This document shows, piece after piece, positions 1 to 5,009 of a DNA stretch of 5,009 nt. This stretch comes from Defluviitaleaceae bacterium. GTDB lineage: Bacteria; Bacillota; Clostridia; Lachnospirales; WQUN01. Position numbers and translations under genes: made by a program. Below the pieces are notes generated by a model that was given only the letters and a program-made list of their open reading frames with translations, was not told where the DNA came from and did no database searches. Each line of letters starts with the position of its first letter. Positions within the stretch are counted from its first letter, which is position 1. The stretch lies in the NCBI GenBank assembly GCA_009783395.1, contig WRHA01000238.1:1-5009 (forward strand), written 5' to 3'.

Positions 1-757
1 CAAGCCCCGCCAGCCCCAAAATTGCCGCCCATTCCGCCCCCCAGTATCCGGCAAGATGCAGAAAAAAGCCCAAAAGCATTCCCGCCGCCGCCGCCATAGA
101 CGCGCCGCCCTTAAACGCCGTCACGCAAAGCACATACAGGCAGAAAAAAATTCGTAACGGCACCGGCCCTACATATATATCGCTGGCACCCGCAATCACG
201 CCTGCAAAAACAACCGTCAACGACGCAACGTCCTCGCCGGAAAGCAGTTTCGCACGTCGTCTACGCCCCGCGATAATCACATGTGCGCGCTTAATCACGA
301 GGGTCAATGCCCCCGCAAGCAAGGTTTCAAGCAAAACAACCGTGAACGCAAACAAAGTCATTCCATGCATCACGCTAACGATAAAGCCTGCCAAAAAGGT
401 TGCCGAAGCCGCCGCAACAGCAACCCAATACACCCTAAGCCACGACCGATTTCCGTCGCGGGTAACATGCGCCGCGCAAAAATACCAAGTACAAAGCATC
501 CCCGCCGCCAAAAGGTATCGCAGAATAAACAAATCGCCCATCCGCGTAAAAAGCCCGATCCCAACAAAAACCGCCGCCAAATAAAAACCCTGCGCCCCCA
601 TAAACGCCGCCAAAAAAGGTACCGCCAGCGGATTAACAAACCCAAAAACCTGCGCCCGCCCAACAAAAAAGCCAAACACGCAAATAAGCGCGACGGCAAG
701 GTCCTGCTTGCCAAAGCGCGGCTGTTGTACGGGTGATTTTTTTGCGGATATGTTCAT
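1..757 (-). CDS. spoIIE: Stage II sporulation protein E-like, N-terminal membrane domain (3' part outside window)
   Basis: The open frame starts at ATG 757-755 and runs off the left edge with no stop, so 252 residues are visible. After a short basic and polar N-terminus of about 15 residues come many hydrophobic segments. The first contains FGFFVGRAQVFG followed by NPLAVPFLAAF, which resembles the 'GRA...PFA' signature at the start of the SpoIIE membrane domain. Near residues 172-235 there is a LLSGEDVASLTVVFAGVIAG stretch and then a KGGASMAAAAGMLLGFF stretch, matching the SpoIIE pattern of a cytoplasmic 'LS-E-E-hydrophobic-G' turn followed by a Gly/Ala-rich helix. In known spore formers SpoIIE sits at the polar septum, helps place FtsZ, and carries a C-terminal PP2C phosphatase that dephosphorylates SpoIIAA to activate sigma-F. 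That catalytic part would lie beyond position 1 and is not seen. ATG 757 is the only good start: the ribosome binding site AAGGGGG is 5 nt upstream and an in-frame stop lies at 781-779. Identification rests on remembered family patterns, so another polytopic membrane protein is possible. Confidence 0.75.
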   Translation of the reverse strand, partial: MNISAKKSPVQQPRFGKQDLAVALICVFGFFVGRAQVFGFVNPLAVPFLAAFMGAQGFYLAAVFVGIGLFTRMGDLFILRYLLAAGMLCTWYFCAAHVTRDGNRSWLRVYWVAVAAASATFLAGFIVSVMHGMTLFAFTVVLLETLLAGALTLVIKRAHVIIAGRRRRAKLLSGEDVASLTVVFAGVIAGASDIYVGPVPLRIFFCLYVLCVTAFKGGASMAAAAGMLLGFFLHLAGYWGAEWAAILGLAGL

Positions 758-762
758 GCCGG

Positions 763-769
763 CCCCCTT
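763..769 (-). promoter_or_regulatory. Ribosome binding site of the spoIIE-like gene
   Basis: AAGGGGG lies 5 nt before ATG 757 on the minus strand and fixes the start. Its first three bases (AAG) are also the end of one arm of the 10-bp inverted repeat at 767-800. A hairpin in the mRNA would therefore partly cover the site. Confidence 0.65.
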
Positions 770-800
770 CGCGTTATTTTATGCTTGTCCTAACGCGAAG
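767..800. repeat. Perfect 10-bp inverted repeat upstream of spoIIE
   Basis: The arm CTTCGCGTTA (767-776) is repeated exactly in inverted form as TAACGCGAAG (791-800), with a 14-nt spacer at 777-790. It sits between the terminator of the upstream unit and the spoIIE start codon, and overlaps both the possible -10 element at 776-781 and the edge of the ribosome binding site. It could be an operator for a dimeric regulator, or a hairpin in the 5' leader if transcription starts upstream of it. The 0A-box consensus is not a good match to the arms. Confidence 0.6.
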
Positions 801-808
801 TTTGTAAA
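776..808 (-). promoter_or_regulatory. Candidate sigma-A-like promoter of spoIIE with 21-bp spacing
   Basis: On the minus strand TTTACA (808-803) matches TTGACA at 5 of 6 positions and TAAAAT (781-776) matches TATAAT at 5 of 6. The spacer is 21 bp, far from the usual 17. Bacillus subtilis spoIIE is known for a Spo0A-activated sigma-A promoter with the same long spacing, so this may be a conserved design. The plus-strand 9-mer TTTGTAAAA (801-809), over the -35 element, matches the Spo0A box TTTGTCGAA at 7 of 9 positions. The predicted start would leave a leader of only about 12 nt, which weakens the call. Confidence 0.35.
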
Positions 809-817
809 ATTATGGCA
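809..817 (-). promoter_or_regulatory. Alternative extended -10 promoter of spoIIE
   Basis: The minus strand reads TGCCATAAT here: an extended -10 'TGn' motif joined to CATAAT, which is 5 of 6 to TATAAT. No -35 element is seen at 17 bp, where the terminator stem lies. Transcription from it would begin near 802 and place the whole 767-800 inverted repeat at the very 5' end of the mRNA, with the ribosome binding site at its base. It is an alternative to the 21-bp-spaced promoter, and both could be used. Confidence 0.3.
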
Positions 818-822
818 TGAGC

Positions 823-867
823 AAAAAAAATCGGTGCGGGTAGTGTCACTACCCGCACCGATTTTTT
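823..867 (-). terminator. Intrinsic terminator, perfect 43-nt palindrome
   Basis: Positions 825-867 form a perfect palindrome around a single central base (846), with 21-bp arms whose core is TCGGTGCGGGTAGTG. On the minus strand it begins 13 nt after the stop of the 881-1594 gene and ends in a run of eight T (830-823), the classic rho-independent layout. The A-tract on the other side also gives six T in the plus direction, so it could stop transcripts from both sides, although no plus-strand gene was found. It separates the MBL/chemoreceptor unit from spoIIE. Confidence 0.93.
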
Positions 868-880
868 CTAAATCCCCGAT

Positions 881-1594
881 TTATCTTTTTTTGCTTGCCC
901 GGACGGATCTTGATGATTCCTTAAAAAGCAACTCTCGGGCGGTATTTACCTTGTCGTTAGAAATTTCGGAATTCTCATTGCAGGCCTCGATTAAATCGCG
1001 GGAATCGCTTGCGATGGTTTTTGTTTTTGTCGCAAGCTCCCTAAGCTCATTGGCCACGATAGCAAACCCTCGCCCGTTTTCTCCGAGCTTCGCGGCCTCG
1101 ATTCTTGCATTAAATCCTAAAATTTGATAGGTGCGCGATATGGTATCAATTTCATTAAAATAATTAACAATCTGATCGTTCAGCTCCAAAATACCTTCGT
1201 TAGCCCTGCACACCTCTTCCAGCAATCCGCTGAGCTGGGCAAGTTCCGTATTTTGTTTTTTTTGCTTCTCGTAATATTTTTTTATCAAATCCAAAAAAAC
1301 TTCGGGGTTGTTCATTATGGCGCAGTTAATATCGTCCATGTGTATAATTTTCAAAACAGTATCTTCCATAGCGACAACCGTAGCAGACCTATTGCTGTTG
1401 CTTTCAAGCATAGCGGCCTCACCAAAATATTCCTCCGCATTTAACTCAGCAACTTTTAACTGATTTAAGCAGCCATAATTTATAAAAATACCCACCTTGC
1501 CGGAAACAATGCTGTAAAACTCTATCCCGTCTTCGCCTTCCTTTATAACAACTTGGTCTTTGCTGTACTTCCTTTCATTTGACACCTCAGCCAA
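881..1594 (-). CDS. Soluble cyclic-nucleotide-binding / methyl-accepting chemotaxis-type signalling protein
   Basis: A 237-residue protein with no membrane segment. Residues about 8-105 form a CRP-type cyclic-nucleotide-binding (cNMP) domain. Its phosphate-binding cassette is FGEAAML (57-63) followed by RSATV (69-73). Glu59 and Arg69 are ten residues apart, as are Glu72 and Arg82 of E. coli CRP, so nucleotide binding looks intact. Residues about 106-237 are helical and contain the chemoreceptor hairpin tip: NARIEAAKLGENGRGF (162-177), then IVANELRELA (179-188). The tip Glu is residue 172. The arms on either side are about 64 and 65 residues long, which suggests a complete but very short hairpin. 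Compared with Tsr, the N381, E385 and E391 equivalents are kept, R388 becomes Lys169, and F373 becomes Arg154. No HTH, HAMP or obvious methylation site was seen. The start is TTG 1594: GAGAGGAAG lies 6 nt upstream and an in-frame stop at 1612-1610 rules out a longer form. The alternative GTG at 1585 has a poorer context. The partner is probably CheA/CheW or a homo-oligomer; that role is inferred. Confidence 0.88.
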   Translation of the reverse strand: MAEVSNERKYSKDQVVIKEGEDGIEFYSIVSGKVGIFINYGCLNQLKVAELNAEEYFGEAAMLESNSNRSATVVAMEDTVLKIIHMDDINCAIMNNPEVFLDLIKKYYEKQKKQNTELAQLSGLLEEVCRANEGILELNDQIVNYFNEIDTISRTYQILGFNARIEAAKLGENGRGFAIVANELRELATKTKTIASDSRDLIEACNENSEISNDKVNTARELLFKESSRSVRASKKR

Positions 1595-1600
1595 AACTAT

Positions 1601-1609
1601 CTTCCTCTC
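1601..1609 (-). promoter_or_regulatory. Ribosome binding site that supports the TTG start
   Basis: GAGAGGAAG on the minus strand ends 6 nt before TTG 1594, with its GAGG core 9 nt away. No in-frame ATG lies nearby, and the frame is closed upstream at 1612-1610, so this site decides the non-AUG start. It lies in the 35-nt gap after the MBL gene stop, which argues for independent translation within one transcript. Confidence 0.75.
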
Positions 1610-1629
1610 TCAATTATTTTTGAGGTCGC

Positions 1630-2448
1630 CTATAATGTTATTTTCATAAAATCCGCAGCTGTAAACGCGCCCTTAAATACCTCTTGTGCTTTTTTTTCAA
1701 TCTCGTCTAATTCGTCGTCACAAATTTCAAACCTATGATGAAACAAAGCCAATTTCTTTGCATTGGCCTGCTTGGCCCACTCGGCACATTCTCGCCAGCT
1801 GGAATGCCCCCAATTGCCGATTACTTTGCCGTCATCAAAATAAGAATCGATGACCAATAAATCGGCATCGCGCATAAACTCCAGCAATCCGGTATCGTTT
1901 TCATGCTTAGACAATTCAACATCCGTGCAATAACAAAAAACCTTTCCGCCATATTCCACGCGATACCCGACGGATCCTATAGACCCGTGGGATAATGGAT
2001 AGGTTTTTACCAAAATTTTTGGCGATAACGAAAAAACGGCTTTGGGCTCTATGCTGTGAAACTCAATTTTTGCACTAAACGACGATAATCCCACAGGATG
2101 ATGCGGAAAAGTCAACAGCTTCTCTATGACCTTTCGCACATCATTATGTTCTGCATCATGTCCGTACACATCGAGAACATTCTTTTCGTCATACAAAAAC
2201 GGAAAGAAAAGCAGCCCCCGCAAATGATCTGCGTGATAATGGCTGTAGAATATGTTTATGTGATCACGCTGATAATTTAACAAATCCTTAAAACCGCAAA
2301 TGCCTGTGCCTGTATCAAAGATTAGGGTCTCGCCGCCCACAGAAGCTGCAATGCATGATGAATTACTGCCATATCTTACTCGCTTGCCATTGTTGTAAGA
2401 GCAAGACCCGTTTGTTCCTAAAAACGTAAGTTCAAACGCGTTTTCCAT
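1630..2448 (-). CDS. MBL-fold metallo-hydrolase (COG1235/RNase Z-like type)
   Basis: A 272-residue cytoplasmic protein with no signal peptide. It opens with LTFLGTNGSCSY and VRYGSNSSC (24-32), the 'GTRGS...RYGGNTSCVEV' entry of a common family of single-domain metallo-beta-lactamase-fold hydrolases. Metal ligands are visible: HYHADH (70-75, the HxHxDH motif), His154 in LSHGS, Asp176 in CTDVE, and His237/238 in LALFHH. Asp45 lies in FDTGTG. WGHSSW (213-218), followed by an Ala/Lys-rich helix and LFHH, matches the 'GWGHSTWEEA...LFHHDP' end of the family. Relatives include RNase Z, PhnP-type cyclic phosphodiesterases and many uncharacterised enzymes, so a phosphodiester substrate is likely but not shown. 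No RNase Z exosite arm is apparent. The ATG at 2448 has GGAGG 7 nt upstream. The start overlaps the preceding gene by 31 nt, and the next gene follows after 35 nt, so the three may be co-transcribed and this start may be translationally coupled. GC is lower than in the surface-protein gene. Confidence 0.9.
   Translation of the reverse strand: MENAFELTFLGTNGSCSYNNGKRVRYGSNSSCIAASVGGETLIFDTGTGICGFKDLLNYQRDHINIFYSHYHADHLRGLLFFPFLYDEKNVLDVYGHDAEHNDVRKVIEKLLTFPHHPVGLSSFSAKIEFHSIEPKAVFSLSPKILVKTYPLSHGSIGSVGYRVEYGGKVFCYCTDVELSKHENDTGLLEFMRDADLLVIDSYFDDGKVIGNWGHSSWRECAEWAKQANAKKLALFHHRFEICDDELDEIEKKAQEVFKGAFTAADFMKITL
2418..2448 (-). other. 31-nt overlap between surface-protein and MBL genes
   Basis: The surface-protein frame stops at TAG 2420-2418, while the MBL gene starts at ATG 2448 in another frame. 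The last ten residues of the surface protein (KTRLNLRF and the two before it) are therefore encoded by the start of the MBL gene. Overlaps longer than a few bases are uncommon between genes of unrelated function. It may reflect a deletion or insertion that joined the two genes. Confidence 0.85.
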
Positions 2449-5009
2449 ATTCCATCCTCCAAGGTATCTTCAATCGGTATTCCGTAATCTGATGAATAAT
2501 CGACGTCCGTATTCGGGGGATCTGTATCGTCTGCTTCCTCATAGTTGTTCCCGTCCGAATCCGAAGGGTCTTCCGGCTGATAATATTCGTCTGCATCATC
2601 GGCTTCGCCGTCATCTTCATAGCCGTCATCGCCGTCGCCGTCGTCGCCATCGTCGCCCTCGTCGTCGCCATCATATTCGCCATCATATTCTTCGTCGTCA
2701 TCTTCTTTTGCCGGAGGAAGGTCGGGATACACCGGAATATCATCAGCCGGATATTCCTCATCCAACAAGTCATCCAAATCTAACGCTGCCGCTGTCGGAT
2801 TTATTAGTGGCACGCGCCCGGGTACATTCCACCATGGGTCTGCTCCAATAAATCCCTTTGCCGTCAACAATGAATAAATGTTGTCACTCGCGAGGATTGT
2901 TCTTCCATCGACGCTGGCCGGGTTGCCAACATCTTGTGGCGCAGCGGGTCTGGTTTGCCCGCCGGGATTAATATCGTAAATTTGTATGGAGGTGGCATGA
3001 TTAAAGCCGCCGCCGCTTATTGTACCTATTCGGCGTGCATTCGGTGTGCCGGATTGCCCGCCGCCAACTAAACCATCGTTTAGCGAAATGCTGTTTGTTA
3101 CAACGGTTCCCCTGCCAACAATCCCTCCGGTTACGGTTGTGCCGGAGTTATTTCCGACGGGGCCGCCACCCCAGATGTTTGCTGTGGAATAAGTTGTTTG
3201 TACCGACCCGGTTGAGTAGCCGACTATACCGCCAACATGTGCGAATCCCCGAATATCAACTGTTCCGGGCTGGACATTTAGTGTGAAGGCATCTCGTACT
3301 GTCCCGTGATTCGTACCCGCTATGCCGCCCACATTTCCGACGGGCGAGCTGCTTTGCACCCTGCCCCGTACATAGGTAAACCGCACAGTTCCGTGATTAA
3401 CACCGGCAATGCCGCCTACACTTGCACCGTTAGTATTTATGTCAACATTCAGCAGTCCAACATTTTCTACTAATCCGCCGCCGCCAATGACACCAAATAA
3501 GCCGTGATTATCCCTGCCGGCGGTATTAATGCTGTTTAGATCCGTGATATTCCACTCGTTTCCGTTAAAACTGCCTACGAATCCTGAAAAAGTGTCGCCT
3601 ATAGGCGTCCAGTTGATGCCCGCTAAAGAGACATGGCTCGTAAGTTCAAAATGCCTGGAAAGCCCGATATCTGTATTGGCGAACGCATTAAATCTTTCGA
3701 TATTATCTTGGCTGACCGGGATAGCTCTTGCCGCTTCAAAGCCGTCAATGACAGAAACATTTCCGGTTACAACGGAGTTGACATCATTACTCGTTATTAC
3801 GCCGTCGGAGCTGTCAAACCTTTGTGTGAAATCGTAATACTCGATTCGCTGTGCCCCGACATCTCCAACCATGCGTAATCCGGGCGGCAAATTGATTATG
3901 TCATTAATATCGTAGCCCGCCAGAGCATTTTCGGGGCTGACAGTAACTGTAACGGGCTGTTCGGGATCAATCGGGGTAAGGGCGTCCGGTTCGATGGTTT
4001 GCACATTTATGCGCCTCAATACAGTTATCGGAATCGTTATGGGTGCAGAATCCAGGTGATTGGTTCCCCCTGCTCTGTAAACAGAAATATTTGCACTGCC
4101 CATGCCCGCGGCAGTAATTAATCCGGTACTGCTGACGGATACGACATTTGTCTGACCCGATTCAAAAACAAGGTCGCCGTTGCCGTTACCTCCGACAATG
4201 TTTAACTGAACAGAAGCCCCATATCCGATTGTAATTGCGTCGCTCGGCGTGAGGGGTGTGGATTGTGTCGCCCTGTCTATATTAAACGTGCTGCTGATTG
4301 TGCCATGAAAATCCCCTATGCCTGTTATGCTTATTGCGGCATTGCCGGCGTTCGTATTGTTGGAAACAGTGTGCGTAAAGTCAACATCCTGTACCAGCAC
4401 CGTTCCGTTTAATGTAACCGTAAAGGTAGGATTCTGGGCTGATCCGTTATATACATGCGCGCTGGTTACATTTACTGCCGCCGGCCCGATTGAGGTTGTT
4501 GTTGGGTCGGGCGGCGTTACATTAATCGCAAAAGTTATAGGCGTGGAGCTTAGGTGGTTACTGCCTCCTGTCCTGTACACCGTGATACCGGCCGTTCCCA
4601 CACCAACGGCGGAAACCAAGCCCGTGTTACCAACAGACGCAACGCCGGGAGAGTTTGATGCAAACACAAGTTCTCCGTTACCGTTTCCGCCAACAATGTT
4701 TAGTTGAATAACATCCCCATATTGAATAGTAATGGGGTTGCTCGGCGTTAAGGGCGTGGTTTGTGCCGCCCTTTCTATAGCAAATGTCCTACTGGTTGTG
4801 CCGTGAAAATTCCCTATGCCTGTTATGCTTAAGGTAGCGTTTCCGACATTGGTATTGCTTGAGGCGGTATGTGTAAAATCAACACCATTTATGAGTTCCG
4901 TTCCGTCCAGCGTAACCGTGAATGTAGGATATTGGGCTGATCCGCTATAGGTATGCACGCTGTTTATATCCACTACCGCCGACTCGATTGATGTTGATTG
5001 AGGTTCGGG
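2418..5009 (-). CDS. Modular extracellular/surface protein: YDG-like + Big_2-like repeats, GLUG beta-helix, acidic tail (5' part outside window)
   Basis: The frame is open to the right edge; 863 residues are visible and neither start codon nor signal peptide is in the window. A GTG at 4973 is inside a repeat and is not a credible start. Residue numbers count from 5009. Residues 1-166 and 167-331 are two tandem modules. Each holds a 'YxGSAQxPTFTVTLxGT...VDFTHT...NAxxSITGIGxFHGT' sheet domain like those common in Clostridia adhesins, then a Big_2-like Ig domain ('YGxxxQLNIVGGNGNG...VxSVxxTGLxxAxGxGxAxIxVYR'). Residues about 332-435 are not recognised. Residues about 437-650 resemble the GLUG beta-helix family: LTSHVSLAGINWTPIG, then FxGSFNGNEWNITDLNS, then several 'VGGIxGxNxGxV' turns. 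A 'NIYSLLTAKGF...WWNVPGRVPLI' closing element follows at 710-736. Residues 743-841 are very rich in Asp and Glu. No LPXTG motif, membrane anchor or SLH domain is seen at the C-terminus, so any anchor or secretion signal must be N-terminal. A role in adhesion or cell-surface structure is inferred. Confidence 0.85.
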   Translation of the reverse strand, partial: PEPQSTSIESAVVDINSVHTYSGSAQYPTFTVTLDGTELINGVDFTHTASSNTNVGNATLSITGIGNFHGTTSRTFAIERAAQTTPLTPSNPITIQYGDVIQLNIVGGNGNGELVFASNSPGVASVGNTGLVSAVGVGTAGITVYRTGGSNHLSSTPITFAINVTPPDPTTTSIGPAAVNVTSAHVYNGSAQNPTFTVTLNGTVLVQDVDFTHTVSNNTNAGNAAISITGIGDFHGTISSTFNIDRATQSTPLTPSDAITIGYGASVQLNIVGGNGNGDLVFESGQTNVVSVSSTGLITAAGMGSANISVYRAGGTNHLDSAPITIPITVLRRINVQTIEPDALTPIDPEQPVTVTVSPENALAGYDINDIINLPPGLRMVGDVGAQRIEYYDFTQRFDSSDGVITSNDVNSVVTGNVSVIDGFEAARAIPVSQDNIERFNAFANTDIGLSRHFELTSHVSLAGINWTPIGDTFSGFVGSFNGNEWNITDLNSINTAGRDNHGLFGVIGGGGLVENVGLLNVDINTNGASVGGIAGVNHGTVRFTYVRGRVQSSSPVGNVGGIAGTNHGTVRDAFTLNVQPGTVDIRGFAHVGGIVGYSTGSVQTTYSTANIWGGGPVGNNSGTTVTGGIVGRGTVVTNSISLNDGLVGGGQSGTPNARRIGTISGGGFNHATSIQIYDINPGGQTRPAAPQDVGNPASVDGRTILASDNIYSLLTAKGFIGADPWWNVPGRVPLINPTAAALDLDDLLDEEYPADDIPVYPDLPPAKEDDDEEYDGEYDGDDEGDDGDDGDGDDGYEDDGEADDADEYYQPEDPSDSDGNNYEEADDTDPPNTDVDYSSDYGIPIEDTLEDGIWKTRLNLRF
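2456..2460 (-). promoter_or_regulatory. Ribosome binding site of the MBL gene
   Basis: GGAGG on the minus strand, 7 nt before ATG 2448. It lies inside the coding sequence of the surface protein, so ribosomes finishing that gene pass over it before terminating 36 nt further on. Confidence 0.8.
2616..2705 (-). repeat. Acidic low-complexity coding tract (GAT/GAC/GAA/GGC-rich)
   Basis: About 30 codons almost all encoding Asp, Glu or Gly, with a few Tyr (for example EYDGEYDGDDEGDDGDDGDG). On the plus strand this appears as degenerate GTC/GCC/ATC triplets. Third positions vary, so it is an imperfect repeat probably grown by slippage and since diverged. The wider acidic tail spans about 2487-2783. 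Such tails may bind divalent cations or keep secreted proteins soluble; here this is inference. Confidence 0.8.
3060..3428 (-). repeat. GLUG-type repeats in the surface protein
   Basis: Three clear copies of about 25-32 residues share the pattern V-G-G-I-x-G-x-N/S-x-G-x-V followed by a Tyr/Phe-rich strand: VGGIAGVNHGTVRFTY, VGGIAGTNHGTVRDAF and VGGIVGYSTGSVQTTY. A weaker fourth copy is TGGIVGRGTVVTNS. This is the rung pattern of right-handed beta-helix surface proteins of the GLUG type. Confidence 0.75.
4017..4511 (-). repeat. Tandem 498-nt coding repeat, copy 2 (distal)
   Basis: It encodes PDPTTTSIG through PITIPITVL and lines up residue for residue with the preceding module at a period of 166 codons. 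For instance, GTAGGAT on the plus strand at 4924 corresponds to GTAGGAT at 4426, exactly 498 nt away. The nucleotide sequences are clearly related but diverged, and most third-position differences are silent, so the duplication is not recent. Confidence 0.85.
4512..5009 (-). repeat. Tandem 498-nt coding repeat, copy 1 (proximal)
   Basis: It encodes PEPQSTSIE through FAINVTP, the first visible copy of the YDG-like plus Big_2-like module. It begins at the window edge with the same linker type (PEPQSTSI) that joins copy 1 to copy 2 (PDPTTTSI), so at least one further module probably lies upstream, outside the window. Confidence 0.85.

Noticed and set aside
281..736. Open frames on the plus strand and in another minus frame, rich in Arg, Lys and Pro
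   Set aside because: They lie opposite or across the spoIIE-like frame, have odd composition and no ribosome binding site. The spoIIE frame has recognisable membrane-domain motifs and a good start.
783..792. TTGTCCTAA on the plus strand as a Spo0A box
   Set aside because: It matches the consensus at only 6 of 9 positions and misses the central CGA, so it is not reported as a site.
881..1250. The chemoreceptor domain as a truncated pseudogene
   Set aside because: The two arms are equal in length around the tip, the tip is well conserved, and the gene ends in a normal stop with a terminator 13 nt later.
708..1444. Plus-strand frames at 708-1127 and 1124-1444
   Set aside because: They are antisense to the cNMP/chemoreceptor gene, whose protein carries clear family motifs, and the first runs through the terminator palindrome.
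2418..2500. A frameshift hiding an LPXTG or membrane anchor at the end of the surface protein
   Set aside because: The other frames before the MBL start show no sorting motif or hydrophobic run, and too little sequence is available to hold one.
2600..2705. Repeated GTCGCC-like units that could suggest a repeat array or CRISPR
   Set aside because: The units are 3-9 nt, degenerate and coding, with no spacer structure.
2432..2851. Met/Thr-rich minus frame and Arg/His-rich plus frame over the acidic tract
   Set aside because: Their strange composition is a by-product of the GAT/GAC/GAA triplets read in other frames.
4318..4707. Hydrophobic plus-strand frame that looks like a membrane protein
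   Set aside because: It is antisense to the tandem repeats. Its Val/Thr/Ala content comes from the complement of Thr/Asn/Gly codons.

Overview
All the genes in this window lie on the minus strand, so they read from right to left. A spoIIE-like gene at the left edge, AGGAGG-type ribosome binding sites and a surface protein built from Big_2-like and GLUG-like modules point to an endospore-forming member of the Bacillota, most likely class Clostridia. The window alone does not allow a finer placement.

Layout in transcription order (right to left). (1) 5009-2418: a large gene, cut off at its 5' end by the window edge. It encodes a modular extracellular protein with two tandem 166-residue modules (a YDG-like sheet domain plus a Big_2-like Ig domain), a region of about 100 residues that I do not recognise, a GLUG-type beta-helix region, and a strongly acidic Asp/Glu tail. 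It has no sorting signal at its C-terminus. (2) 2448-1630: an MBL-fold metallo-hydrolase with a complete metal-ligand set. Its start codon lies 31 nt inside the end of the surface-protein gene. (3) 1594-881: a 237-residue soluble protein that joins a CRP-type cyclic-nucleotide-binding domain to a very short chemoreceptor-type signalling hairpin. It has a TTG start. (4) 867-823: a near-ideal intrinsic terminator that closes this unit. (5) 823-758: a compact control region with two possible promoters and a perfect 10-bp inverted repeat. (6) 757-1: the N-terminal membrane half of a SpoIIE-like sporulation phosphatase, which runs off the left edge.

The MBL enzyme and the cyclic-nucleotide/chemoreceptor protein are 35 nt apart and both have good ribosome binding sites, so they probably form one unit. 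By hand counts on sample rows they are roughly 40% GC, while spoIIE and the surface-protein gene are roughly 50-60%. The pair therefore looks like a compositionally distinct two-gene cassette abutting the 3' end of the surface-protein gene. A working model, which is inference only, is a cytoplasmic nucleotide-signalling module: the MBL protein acts on a small phosphoester or nucleotide, and the second protein senses a cyclic nucleotide and passes the signal to CheA/CheW-like partners or to its own oligomer. The spoIIE gene behind the terminator is a separate transcription unit. No tRNA, rRNA, CRISPR array or insertion sequence was seen, and no gene-free stretch exceeds about 125 bases.
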